Source: Wyeomyia smithii
Lineage: Eukaryota > Arthropoda > Insecta > Diptera > Culicidae
Reading direction: 5' to 3'
Assembly (NCBI RefSeq): GCF_029784165.1
Contig: NC_073696.1
Coordinates: 188,084,498 to 188,148,497, forward strand
DNA: 64,000 nt
The notes beneath the pieces are model-generated. The model made no database searches and had not been told where the DNA came from. It saw only the letters and a list, made by a program, of their open reading frames with translations. Shown in pieces: positions 24,859 to 36,227 of the stretch (position 1 is the stretch's first letter; each line of letters starts with the position of its first letter). The position numbers and the translations under genes are program-made.

Positions 24859-25118
24859 TTCTCGCGTAATTTTTCAAAGGGACCTAAGTAACAATGACAG
24901 ATTCTCTCCTCTCTCACTTTGTTCCGTTAATTACGTCGTCATTATATATATTTTCTAAGCTTTCTTCCCCTTAATCGAGAGATAGTAATACTGTCTTGCT
25001 TACTATGCATTGAATGTTATGAAATATGGAAAAAATAACATAATTATTGATCAAAGAGAAAGTAAACAAAGAGAGTCTCTCAATGTTAGATAGGTCGCTT
25101 TGAAAAATTACGCGAGAT
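24859..25118. mobile_element. Foldback element, ~260 bp
   Basis: The left arm 'ctcgcgtaatttttcaaagg' (24861-24880) pairs with 'ctttgaaaaattacgcgag' (25098-25116). The complementarity continues inward through 'aacaatgac' and the 'tctctcactttgtt' / 'aaacaaagagag' segments. It has no coding content. A target duplication was not resolved. Confidence 0.68.
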
Positions 25119-25213
25119 TTGACTTTATAACTGGATTCGTTGTTATTGTTTTACACGCTCTAGTCCACAAAGACAACCCTACCGGAAGTTTGATTCTCAG
25201 TAGTCATGTATAA

Positions 25214-25974
25214 ATGCTACACGCAAAAGTTCAAGCTTTAATCATCCAATGTGTCCTTTCAATTCGCACAGAATTTGCTCTGACTTCGCACAACCAATGC
25301 GTGATACGCATAACGCAAAAGTTGTACAAGGAATACATTGACAGAGATCAAAATCAGAATATGTATCATATACACAAAAATCGTAATGTCTCGGTAAACT
25401 TCGGCTTCGGGCGAACGATCAGTTTCGAGGCGCTCAAAAAACCGTTCTTTACTTTTGCGAGTCGGTGCGTATCAACGGCTCGTGCATCCCTAAAAATCGT
25501 CAACAACCGAAACATCCAATGGCGAGCCTTGTTGCCGCGGAAGTTATTGACGCTGGTGCCAGTAACGCAGAACCGAATGCATGTGAATGAAACCAGAGTC
25601 ATAATTAAATGCAAAATGTTTTGGACTAATTTCATGTTTTTGTTTATTGTTAATGATTGAATGATGTTTTCAAATGACCTGATTCATGAATGTGAATCGA
25701 TCAGACAATAATTTCTTCAATGGAGTCAGTACTCAACTTATCAGTATTGATTGCTGGTTGCACTGTTTTAACGATGCCAACCTTCTGAACATCGGCTGAT
25801 GCTTTATAAGTGTAGTGGTTTGGAGCTGCGCAATACATTCAAAATACGCTAGGGCAACAAATGCGTTATGCCCAACGCACATGCGTTGTACTGGTTCCAA
25901 TTTTAATCAGTAAATGCGCTAATTTCGCTCATAAATGATCTGGTTACGCACACTCCAACTTTTGCGTGTAGCAT
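25214..25974. mobile_element. TIR element, ~760 bp
   Basis: Terminal arms 'atgctacacgcaaaagtt' (25214-25231) and their complement (25957-25974) bound a segment rich in 'acgcaaaagt', 'atgcgt' and 'gcgttatgc' words. These words occur in both orientations at the two ends. Two open frames inside (25214-25660 and, on the other strand, 25366-25635) show no transposase features and overlap as mirror frames, so they are not called as genes. Confidence 0.6.
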
Positions 25975-26284
25975 GCAGAAATTTAGTCGTCAAAGTATAA
26001 CCGATTAATGCAGCAAGAACACGGCTGACTTTTACTGGAAACTGGCTTGACCCGTAGCCAGCATAGTAGCAGCGAAATTTAAGCGCAACAAGGCGAAACA
26101 GGTGACTCATTCGATCGCAGCGTTCCAGAGTAAACGGACTAACCGGCGGACTGCACAGCATTGCTGAACAAGTCCGGAAATGTTAGTGATTTTGTCTGGA
26201 TCTGCCGTAAGCGTATGTGTATGATCGTTACGTCTTGTTTGCTCTAGTTGTTTCGAAAGATCTGATACTGGATTGAACAGAAAA

Positions 26285-26575
26285 AATCTGGCAACTCAGC
26301 TGAAAAGAGAAAAAAGTTTTTCTTTCAATTTCTTAACAACCAGAACATTGACCAAAAACCATTTTAAAATAAATATGATTGATGAAAATTGACGAATTTT
26401 GAACTGTTTTTGTAAAAATGTTATATCTCTAGATTGAGTCATATTACCACAGGGTTCTTATGAGTTCTTTTAACATGAAATTTTCCGGGGGATACGATAG
26501 AATTATCGAATTGGAAATAAAATTGGCTGCATTAGACAAAAAATGCAAATTTAGTGGAAACAAGAATAATTTATC
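26285..26575 (-). repeat. Dispersed repeat, inverted copy of 23925-24145
   Basis: The reverse complement carries 'atgcagccaattttattt' and ends in 'gttgccagattttttct', matching the copy 2.3 kb upstream with moderate divergence. No coding capacity is present. It is probably a short non-autonomous element, class unknown. Confidence 0.55.
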
Positions 26576-29500
26576 TAGCCAAACATCCAACTTGGATTCA
26601 AAATACACGTGACTTCTACAAGCATCTAGATCGTAATAGAATAAAAGAGCAGAGGTAGGAGATTTGTGACATTTTGTGCGGTAAAATTAGCAAAACAGGT
26701 TATTTACTTCCGCATAATCAATAACCATGAGACATGTAGTAACCTATGCTTTATGGGTTATCGTTAAATCATATGAATTATCATCCGTTTGTGGTTCTTG
26801 TTTTTTAAGGGTTGTTACAAATACACTATTCATCTAGTGCGAACTTTTATTCCTATATTGCGAAGTTTTGCTTCGCACGAGGGTTGAAATAACTACATAC
26901 AGAAGATTAGTTACGTGAGGTGAAAATCATCCGATCCGATAAGTACTAATCTTGTTTACTATGAAACTAGGCTTTAGAAGAGGCCTCCAGTAGATCTTTT
27001 TCTTTGATTGACTCTCATCAAGGGCCAAACGAATTGTAGCATCAAGTAATCTTTCGTTTAGGAAAACCTTTGGTTTAGTAATGTGGAGAGATAAAAAGAC
27101 TATTGTAGAAAAAAGAAGCGCAATGGGCCTCTGGGATTTCAGATGTGTATTACACTTAGTGGGGAACAATTCCATGAAATTGAATCCTACAAAGACTAGA
27201 GCAGTACTGTTCGACTCAATACGAACAATTCACAAAAACTCTTCCTGGAATTACAATTGTATCGTTTTGAGTAAAGCAATGACGTCAATAACTTTAGACT
27301 TGTTTTGATATTCTCAAATTAGGAATGCTTTTTTCTATACAATGGAATAGAATATATTGCTAGAGGACATTGTATATCAACATCATCGTCCTGTTTACTG
27401 GTACGCGTATTTTGAATTGAACACATTTTAATCTCTGTCACGGTATGCCTCTAATCTTGATTGCAGTCATCGCTTTTAAACTAAAAGTAGCTATGCATGA
27501 CATTAAATTTCTTTTTCTTGATTGTGCTTGTATTTGCTTGTGGTTTTGAATCATCAACGAGAGCGTTTTAGTCGAAGAGCCAGTAATTTGGTGGCCACAG
27601 TCCATTCTTTCTTCGTACAGAGTGGTATATTGAAACGTGTTATCTTTCTAATTGGAGCTGTTAAAAGTAGAAGCATTGTTCACGAAAGTAGATGTCATCC
27701 AGTAGAAGGGCCGGTAAAATGATCACAGAGACGGATGTACCTACTACTATTTTTGTAAAATTGCACAAACAAAAAAATAATAGTATCGTTTCAATTAATA
27801 AATGTTTATAAATATTGTGATGTGCTGTTGTTGGTAAAACAGAAATTTACACTTGAAATAAATACACAGAAGGACTCCAGACTTGTGCGTTATTCGATAC
27901 CGAGCTAGACGTTAGTGCTGCAGTATTTGCTGCCTAGCAACTCGTAAAGATTAGACTTCATCGCATTAATTCGGATGATGGTATCATAGAAACTTAAATG
28001 TAATGTTCGATATCAAGTCTCTGGCTTGTCCTCTTGAAGTTGTTCATTTCAATGCGGAGCAAAGCCTTGATGCATATATCGCGCTTCGAATATTAACCTG
28101 CAGTTCACTTGGTATAGGCTTCAGCGGCTTACCATTAGTTTACAGGGAAACGGCGGACCAAGCGGTATGATCTTACTAACTGTAATAGTCGCTTAAATCC
28201 AATTTTGAACAACCATCAACGAACTCCAAGGCCAGGCCCCTAAATATGGGTGGTTTTAAATTTTAAATCTAATAACTCTTGTTTGAGCAAGCGTGCTTTC
28301 TTACATTTATTAATGCGGTCAAAAAAAAAAAAGGAAATTTCAACAGTGAAGACAAGAGAAATAAAAATCTAATTTTTACAATGTTGAATAAATAATAATT
28401 TGTGTCCTTTATTAATGTAAGTTTTGTAATAAAAACTTTCAAAAATTATCAGCATGTTGCTTATTGATTTCGGAGACCTATTATGAAAAATTTAAACTCG
28501 AAATGTGAAAATAACACACCACATCGATACCAATCGGAACTGGGCTCTAGTGGTGGCGGGAATTAAGCAAATCCAACACTAGGAATGGATTGATTCAATG
28601 TACTTATCCGAACAATGCAAGCGTAAAGCCCTTCCCAGCGAATCCAATTCAACAGCACGGTTAAAATGCATATCGAAACATCGAAAGCACTCAAGGGCAA
28701 CGCTGTTTTTCAGTGGCAGCTACTCGTAGCGCAGCAGACGCCACATTTTCCGCTCGAGGAAACAAACGCAAAGTGCCACGGCTCTGTACGGAATGCATGT
28801 ACCAGGCGAGGCTAACATGGGCACTGCTTGAGCATATCCGTGCAAACATATGTGCAGTGTACTCAGTGCATGAAAGCAGAAACTAGCTAGCGGAGAGCAA
28901 ATGCTTGGCCAGAACTGAATGAATTATATTTTCTCAGCGTCTGCGTTTGCACCCACCCTTTCAGCGGTGATGCATAGCGTATGGACAACAAGTACAGGTA
29001 CTTATACCTGAACCTAGGAAGCATCTTAGAATCAACATTGCCCAGACGCAGCACCTCGAGGCTAGATATGGAAGAGAAAGCGGAGAAGGAGAAGTCGGAG
29101 AGATAAGCTGCCGATTGAATGGAAACGCAAAAAAAACACGAGATGGCGAAAGAGTGATGCGATGGCAACCCGAGTTCGAGCCGGAGAGTGATGCAAAACA
29201 GATTGTTTCGAAGCAAGCTCGTAACTTTAGGGTGTTGGTATGTGTACCAGAAAGGCGCGATGTTGACTCTTTGGAAATCGGTGCACATGTTGAACGATAA
29301 GCTAGTAACTTCGAGTAAAACTAATGAAACACTTAGACTTGGTGTACTGGCGTACTTGGTGTAACATTCTTACTTGATAATACTTAATGGAATCTTCCTA
29401 GATTGGAAATTCTTTGTATTTAACCTGAAATACTTTCTGAAAAATTCTACCTTTTCGATATTTTATCTTGTTCCACGGTTTAGAGATGGGTTTGTCTATG

Positions 29501-29592
29501 AACTTCAAAGCTTATTTTTGAGAACTTAATGATACTAGGATCTACTAGTCTCAATCAAATCATGATAATTTTCGAACTGAAACCGTTCTGGA
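26576..29592. other. No gene recognised
   Basis: The stretch is AT-rich with a GC-richer patch at 28530-29300. That patch contains a 133-codon minus-strand frame (28887-29288), which shows no domain, no splice-bounded context and an opposing plus-strand frame, so it is left uncalled. A poly-A run of 12 is at 28321. The sequence just before 29593 is the left flank of the long retrotransposon insertion. Confidence 0.45.
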
Positions 29593-29732
29593 TGAGGCTT
29601 GAATTAATGATATTATTGAAAAATCATATTTCATATCATACCAGCATAATACTGGTGGCCGTGTCCGAGTAGAAGCAAAGTCTTGGTGCTTTGTTTTACT
29701 ATTTTTAATTTTTTTCGATATGGTAAAAGCTT
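29593..29732 (+). repeat. Left copy of 140-bp target-site duplication
   Basis: It runs from 'tgaggcttgaattaatg' to 'aaaagctt' and matches 35465-35604 in direct orientation with about seven substitutions and no length change. It directly abuts a run of T at 29731-29739, the complement of the retrotransposon's poly-A tail. The two copies bracket the retrotransposon exactly, as a TSD should. Confidence 0.75.
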
Positions 29733-30011
29733 TTTTTTTCACAACATTTATTTGACACGGACAGACACGAATGCATTTATAATGTGAAGTGTCTTAAATT
29801 AATAAAAAAAAAAATTTGACACGGCACAATACAAATTAATGTTTTACGGAGCCAATTTAATGTAATGCCTTATGGTCTAAAATATCTTATAAGCTAAAGA
29901 CAAATTTTTTATCCTCGCTGCCGACTACGAGCTGAAACTAATACTAAAACTAACATGTTTTTTTTTCTATCCGAGATTCGTTTCGCTGTTAAATTGGCAC
30001 TTTGATGCTCT

Positions 30012-33000
30012 TCAAGTAGCTATAAACATGTAGCATGTATGGCAAGTTTCGCTGAGCGAGGATATCACGAACTGGCACATAGGGCTGTATTCCTCGGGCC
30101 CTGAGGGTACCCAAAAGTAGAGATCTGGCGCCGCGGAATTAAGCACACACCCAAACCACGTGTTTAATGTCTTGGTACCCCAATCCACAAACGCAATGAT
30201 TACTGCTCGCCAGCCCAATACGCAGGAGATGAGCGTCTAACCCGTAGTGGTTGGACATAATCCGAGACATCATGCGAATGAAATCTCGTCCTACATCCAA
30301 CCCCCGAAACCAGGGTTTGGTGGAAACCTTGGGGATGATGCTGTGTAGCCACCTCCCCAGTTCTCCCTGATCCCACGAGGCCTGCCAGTTGACAAGTGTA
30401 TTCTGACGTGAAAATTTTGAAAATTCATTGTAAGCAATAGGTCTGTTGTAAATATCACCGTTTGTTGCACCCACCTTAGCCAAAGTGTCCGCTTTCTCAT
30501 TGCCCGGAATGGAACAATGAGAAGGGACCCACACTAAGGTAATCTGAGAAGATTTTTAGGATAAAGCACTCAGATGTTCCCGTATTTTCCCCAGGAAATA
30601 CGGAGAGTGCCTTACATCCTTCATCGATCGGAGAGCCTCAATAGAACTGAGACTGTCCGTAAAGATAAAGTAATGGTCCGCGGGCATTTTTTCAATAATC
30701 CCTAAGGTATACTGAATTGCAGACAATTCTGCGACGTGAACAGAAGCAGGATTATCGAGCTTGTAGGAGGCGGTAAAATTATTGTTGAAGATACCGAAGC
30801 CAGTGGACCCGTTGAGAAGTGATCCATCAGTACAAAACGCATTGTCGCAGTTGATGTTTTTAAATTTGTTATAAAATATTTTAGGGATCTGCTGCACGCG
30901 TAAATGATTCGGGATTCCACGAGTTTCTTCCATGATGGATGTATCGAAAAACACAGTAGGAAGAGAAGTATCTAACAAGTTGACACGATTGGAGGTGTAT
31001 GAGGAAGGATTTATACTTTGAGACATGTGATTGAAATACACAGTCATGAAACGGGTTTGAGAATTAAGTTCAACTAGCCTATCGAAATTTTCAATTACCA
31101 AGGGGTTCAAAACCTCACATTTGATGAGAATACGAGTAGTCAGATCCCAAAAGCGGTCTTTTGATGGGAGAACGCCCGCCAAAACTTCCAAACTCATCGT
31201 ATGGGTCGAATGCATGCAACCTAAGGCAATACGCAAACAACGATACTGCAATCGTTCCAGCTTGGTTAAATGGGTATTTGCAGCGGAGCGGAAGCAGAAA
31301 CACCCGTACTCAAGCACCAACAATACCGTTGTTTGGTAAAGCCTTATAAGGTCTCCTGGGTGGGCGCCCCACCATGATCCAGTAATTGTCCGGAGAAAAC
31401 TTACTCTCTGTTGACATTTTTTCATCAAATACCGAACGTGACATCCCCAGGTGCCTTTTGAATCGAACCAGACACCAAGATATTTAGATACCAAACCTGA
31501 GAAATCGTTTCACCCATTGACTGTAAGTGGAGCTGAGCAGGCTCGCGCTTCCAAGAAAAAAACTACTATCTCAGTCTTCTCCGGAGAGAATTCGATACCT
31601 AGCTGTAAAGCCCAAGCAGACAAATTGTCCAAGGTATCTTGCAATGGTCCTTGCAAATCGGCAGCTTTGACTCCTGTAACAGAAACCACGCTGTCGTCTG
31701 CAAGTTGTCTTATCGTGCATAAATTTGCCAGGCATGCGTCAATGTCATTCACATAAAAATTGTAAAGAAGGGGGCTTAAGCATGAGCCCTGGGGGTAGCT
31801 AATACGAAAAGTTGCCAAATCGCCTTGCGTAAAATGCATATGCTTTTCGGACAACAAATCTGCAAAAAATTGTTTAAAATTGGTGATAATCCTTGTCGGT
31901 GAAGTTTGGCCGAAAGATTGTCAATAGAAACGGAATCAAAAGCCCCCTTAATGTCCAAGAACACAGATGCCATTTGTTCTTTGCGAGCATAGGCTAGCTG
32001 AATATCTGTAGAAAGCAACGCAAGACAATCATTCGTTCCTTTGGCACGGCGGAAGCCAAATTGAGTATCTGATAGTAGACCATTTGATTCGACCCAATGG
32101 TCTAAACGACGGAGTATCATTTTCTCCATCAATTTCCGGATACAGGATAGCATTGCAATCGGCCTATAAGAGTTGTGATCAGAAGCAGGTTTTCCCGGTT
32201 TTTGGAATGCGATCACCTTAACTTGCCTCCAATCCTGCGGTACAATATTTTGCTCTAGGAACTTATTGAACAAGTTCAACAAGCGCCTCTTTGCATTGCC
32301 GGGTAGATTCTTCAACAAGTTGAATTTGATTCTATCTAACCCATGCGCGTTATTGTTACAGGACAGGAGGGCAACTGAAAGTTCTGCCGTCGTAAAAGGT
32401 GATTCTATCGCGTCGTGGCCCGGAGACGCATCGTGAACAATATTTTGCTCAGGAACAGAGTCCGGACATACTTTCCTGGCAAAATCAAATATCCACCGAC
32501 TTGAAGACTCCTCGCTTTCGTTGACCGTTACGCGATTCCGCATTCTTCGGGCTGTGTTCCAAAGAGTGCTCATCGATGTCTCCCTCGACGTCTCGTTCAC
32601 GAACCGACGCCAATATCCGCGTTTCTTTGCTTTAGCCAAGCTTTTAAGCTTGGTATCAAGCTCCGAATACCGTAAATAGTCGCCAGGTATATCTCCCTTC
32701 TGGTAGGCCAAAAACGCGTTGGATCTTTGCGTGTAGACATTGGAGCACTCTTGGTCCCACCACGGAGTGGGAGGCCGTTCTTGAATTGTTACGTCGGAAT
32801 ATTTCTTCGTTTGGGCTTGCAACGCGGCGTCGAGAATCAAGCCCGCGAGGAGGTTGTATTCTTCAAGTGGTGGATGATGTTGAATCGAATCGACCGCTTT
32901 TGAAATCATTTCCTCGTATAACTTTCAATCGACATTCCGTGTGAGGTCATACGGAATGTCAATTGGTCGCATGCGAGTTGACCCGTTATTAATTGAAATA

Positions 33001-33665
33001 AGAATAAGCAAATGGTCGCTACCGTGAGGATCAAGGATTACCTTCCATGTGCAATCCAACCGTAGCGACGTCGAACATAAGGATAGATCCAAAGCGCTTG
33101 GGCGCGCTGGAGGTTTCGGGATACGTGTCATTTCACCGTTGTTTAAAATAGTCATATCGAAGTCATCGCAAAGGTTATAGATTAAAGAGGAGCGGTTATC
33201 TTTGTAAGGGAACCCCAAGCCACGCCATGAGAGTTGAAGTCTCCCAAAATCAAACGTGGCGAGGGAAGAAGTTCTATTAAATCAAAGAGCAGCCGTTGCC
33301 CAACCTGTGCTCTGGGAGGAATATATATTGAGGCAATACAAAGCTCTTTACCCTGACATTGTCATTTGACATGCGACAACTTCGATGCCTGGAATCGAGG
33401 GGAGGTTAATACGATAGAAAGAATAGCACTTTTTAATCCCTAAAAGTACTCCTCCATATGGGGTGTCTCGATCAAGGCGAATAATATTAAAATCATGGAA
33501 GTTGAGATCAATATTTGAAGTAAGCCAAGTTTCACAAAGGGAAAATGCATCGCATTTGTTTTTATTTATCAAAACTTTAAACGAATCAATTTTTGGTAAA
33601 ATACTTCTACGATTCCACTGTTAGACAGAGATAGAATCCTTCATATACGCAGTTGAATTAGGCAT
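30012..33665 (-). pseudogene. ORF2 of the I-group element: endonuclease, RT, RNase H (broken)
   Basis: ORF2 starts at the ATG complementary to 33663-33665 and has a stop about 14 codons in, before the QWN/RSI start of the AP endonuclease. Endonuclease landmarks follow: SLCETWLTSN (about 33540), LILGDFNSHG (about 33260, in another frame) and HGSDHLLI (about 33000). RT is in 32909-31510: PWWDQECSNV linker, SYRPIAMLS, FLDIKGAFDSVS (motif A) and, after a frameshift near 31860, YPQGSCLSPLLYN (motif B) and QLADDSVV (motif C, ADD). RNase H follows in 31494-30139: FCTDGSLLNG, ELSAIQYTL, FTDSLSSIEAL and WVPSHCSIPGNEKAD. A CVCG...H...C motif lies near 30200-30145. Every catalytic block is recognisable. 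At least three frameshifts and several stops show it is dead but fairly recent. Confidence 0.88.
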
Positions 33666-33756
33666 CGAAGGATACAATCGCTGCAAGGAGGGGCCATTGG
33701 GCAGTCAACTGCTTCAAAAATGATCTAACTGTTGGGAGGAATGCTGTAAGAAAAAT

Positions 33757-35017
33757 TTAAATTGGATCGGGTACATTGCAAGTTTCAAAAATCCAGTCCA
33801 CAATGTCAGAAAATTTCACTAATCCAGAGTTTGTTTCATCAACTGGGAGTGCAAAAGGAACAATGATGTTCCTGGCAGTGCTGGGAACTCCTTCTGGGAC
33901 TTTAAATTTGCAAGCCCAGGAGGAGTTTGCTCCGGTTTTCTGCAGCACTGCTTGGTTTGTTTGTAACTTTCATTTCACTTTGAGAAATCTTAGGACCTTT
34001 CCTGGGAGGTTTAGGAGAGGAAATATTTTTCCTCTTTCTAGTCTCCCCAGGATTTGCGTAAGATGATCCCGCTGGTGGATCGTCAGAATCGGTTTCATCA
34101 GAGGACAACAGATCAAAAGGGTTTGATGTAATGGGAGAAGTGGTAACGGTCTTCTTCAGCATCTCAGCGTAAGAACGCTTCGAACGCTCATTGAGAGACC
34201 TCTTTATTTTATCCCTGCGCTGCATGTACACCGCACATGTCGAGAGCTCATGCTGACTCTCCCCACAGTGAATGCATTTTTCAGCATTTTTACTGCAGGA
34301 ATCATCCGCATGATTCTCCCCACACTTGCCACAACGTGCCTTATTGCAGCAGTAGGCGGCGGTGTGGCCTAACTGCTTACAATTCAAGCAGTTCATGACG
34401 CGAGGCACATATAATCGCACAGGGAGACGAACCCGGTGGATCGAGACGTGGCTTGGTAGTGCTGACCCGGCGAACGTAACTCGAAACGAGTCTGACGGAG
34501 TGTATACTGTTTTGCCACCGATGATTGATGCTGACCGCAGTTGCTTGCAGTCGAGCACCTTTACATCGGGACATGTGTTGTTCTTAAAGCACCCTTTGGC
34601 ACTTTCCAATATACACTCGACGAACAGACTCGAATCGGTTATGACACCGTCGATCTCCACGTCTCGTGCGGGTATGTAAACGCGATACTCGCGTGTGAAG
34701 AGCTCAGAGCAAGCTATATCGTTGGCCTCTTTCAGGTTACTGACCACGACACGGAGCTCGTTAGGCCGGACCTTGGAAATTTCCGTCACGCCCTTGTACT
34801 CCTCCGTCAGGTCTTTAGAAATCTGCAAGAGGTTCAACTGTTTCGATTTCGGTCCCGCCTTTGGCCGAAAATAGACAGCATAGCTGCCCTGGGCTCCGTC
34901 TGGGTAAAGCCTGGGGCGAGGGGGGACTGAAGAATGAACAGGGGAGGGGGTAAATGAAGGGTCAGGGTCAGAGGGGTTCGGGGATGGTGGCGCGGGAGGC
35001 GAGGGATCTACATCCAT
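33757..35017 (-). pseudogene. ORF1 (gag-like nucleic-acid-binding protein) of the I-group element
   Basis: It begins MDVDPSPPAPPSP with a Pro-rich leader. An RRM-like central region spans about residues 45-205, then three zinc knuckles: CX2CX4HX4C (210-223), CX2CX3HX4C (229-241) and CX2CX4HX4C (248-261). A Ser/Lys-rich tail follows. The first frame stops at 33902. The likely C-terminus continues in another frame (33948-33757), so a frameshift lies near 33945. ORF1 proteins of this type package element RNA. The ORF2 start lies about 90 bp downstream. Confidence 0.85.
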
Positions 35018-35464
35018 CGCGCTAAGTCTAGCGCACTAGCGCCGACAAGAACACGTACCTTTTTACTTCTCCCTTCCAGTAAGGTTGGTTGTCCGATCGT
35101 TCGAAGTTGCAGCCGTTACAGCCAGCAGCACCAATACAGCAGCACCAAACAGTCACCAGCAGCGAGCCAGGTGTGAGATCACTCCACACAGCGATACAAC
35201 TCAACTGTCAACTGATAGCTTCTTCTTTTTTCTCTTTTTTGTCTCGTCCTCTGCTGTAGCACACTTCAGCCAGCAGCCAAATCGGCTTACGCACCAGCTG
35301 GCAGTCACGATGCGAAACAGTTGCACAAAGGCACGACCTTGAACCCGGATTTATTTCACTCGACCAGGCAAACAATGCCAACACTTGTTCACACGTCTTT
35401 TGTTTTATATTCTATCGGAGCGATCACCAAACACGTCCGATACTGATGCGTGTTCGGCACAGAA

Positions 35465-35604
35465 TGAGCCTTGAATTAATGATAATATTGAAAAATCATA
35501 TTTCATATCATACCAGCATAATACTGGTGGCCTTGTCCGAGTAGAAGCAAAATCTTGGTGCTTTGTTTTACTGTATTTAATTTTTTTCGATATGGTGAAA
35601 GCTT
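35465..35604 (+). repeat. Right copy of 140-bp target-site duplication
   Basis: This is the direct repeat of 29593-29732, starting immediately after the 5' end of the retrotransposon leader. Immediately downstream begins the 222-bp tandem duplication. Together the left flank and this copy reconstitute a continuous pre-insertion site. Confidence 0.75.
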
Positions 35605-35608
35605 GTCA

Positions 35609-36046
35609 TCTATGATATGAAATTTCTGCATATTTCACGATCAACTTATCAAGTGTTAAACTAGCTGAATTTGTCAGGCTTTGCGGATCAAGTCCACCTT
35701 CCTTCATTAACTGCTCCCCTTTTTTCCCTCATACTCTAATGACATCCCCCTATGTTTAAAAAAACGTATGCCAATTTTGATAGAGGAAAATGTTTGAAAA
35801 GTTAAAAAAATATAAAATGTTAGATATAAATCTATGATATGAAATTTCTGCATATTTCAGGATCAACTTATCAAGTGTTAAACTAGCTGAATTTGTCAGG
35901 CTTTGCGGATCAAGTCCACCTTCCTTCATTAACTGCTCCCCTTTTTTTCCCTCATACTCTAATGACATCCCCCTATGTTTAAAAAAACGTATGCCAATTT
36001 TGATAGAGGAAAATGTTTGAAAAGTTAAAAAAATATAAAATGTTAG
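35609..36046 (+). repeat. Two tandem copies of a 222-bp unit
   Basis: The unit starts 'tctatgatatgaaatttctg' at 35609 and again at 35831. The copies are nearly identical through 'aaatataaaatgttaga', so the duplication is recent. A 103-codon minus-strand frame (35756-36067) spans both copies and simply repeats itself, so it is an artefact of the duplication. Confidence 0.88.
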
Positions 36047-36227
36047 AGTGGGCACCCTAATGGGCAAATAAAAAATCTGGGTTTAATTATTTTAGCAGGT
36101 GACCAACCTTTGCAATTTTGAAAAATCTGAAGCACTTTAAAAAAAATATTTTTTGTCTTTGAATCGTTGTTGTATTTATTTATATTTATTCTTTCCTCCA
36201 TATCTCTGAAACGCCTTGAGTGATATT

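Larger units (their letters stand above)
29733..35464 (-). mobile_element. I-group non-LTR retrotransposon, nearly full length
   Basis: The element is about 5.7 kb on the minus strand: a 5' leader (35018-35464), ORF1 (gag-like, three zinc knuckles), ORF2 (AP-type endonuclease, RT, RNase H, C-terminal Cys/His motif), a 3' UTR (29740-30011) with an AATAAA-type signal near 29748 (complement) and a short poly-A tail. Two ORFs with a three-knuckle gag and an RNase H domain point to the I group rather than Jockey, which lacks RNase H. Several frameshifts and stops inactivate it. The 3' UTR contains 'ccgtgtcaaat' twice, suggesting a duplicated tail. Confidence 0.85.

Noticed and set aside
28887..29288. 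133-residue minus-strand protein
   Set aside because: No recognisable domain, opposing open frame on the other strand, no splice-bounded structure.
35756..36067. 103-residue minus-strand protein with internal repeat
   Set aside because: It is read through the 222-bp tandem duplication; no independent coding evidence.
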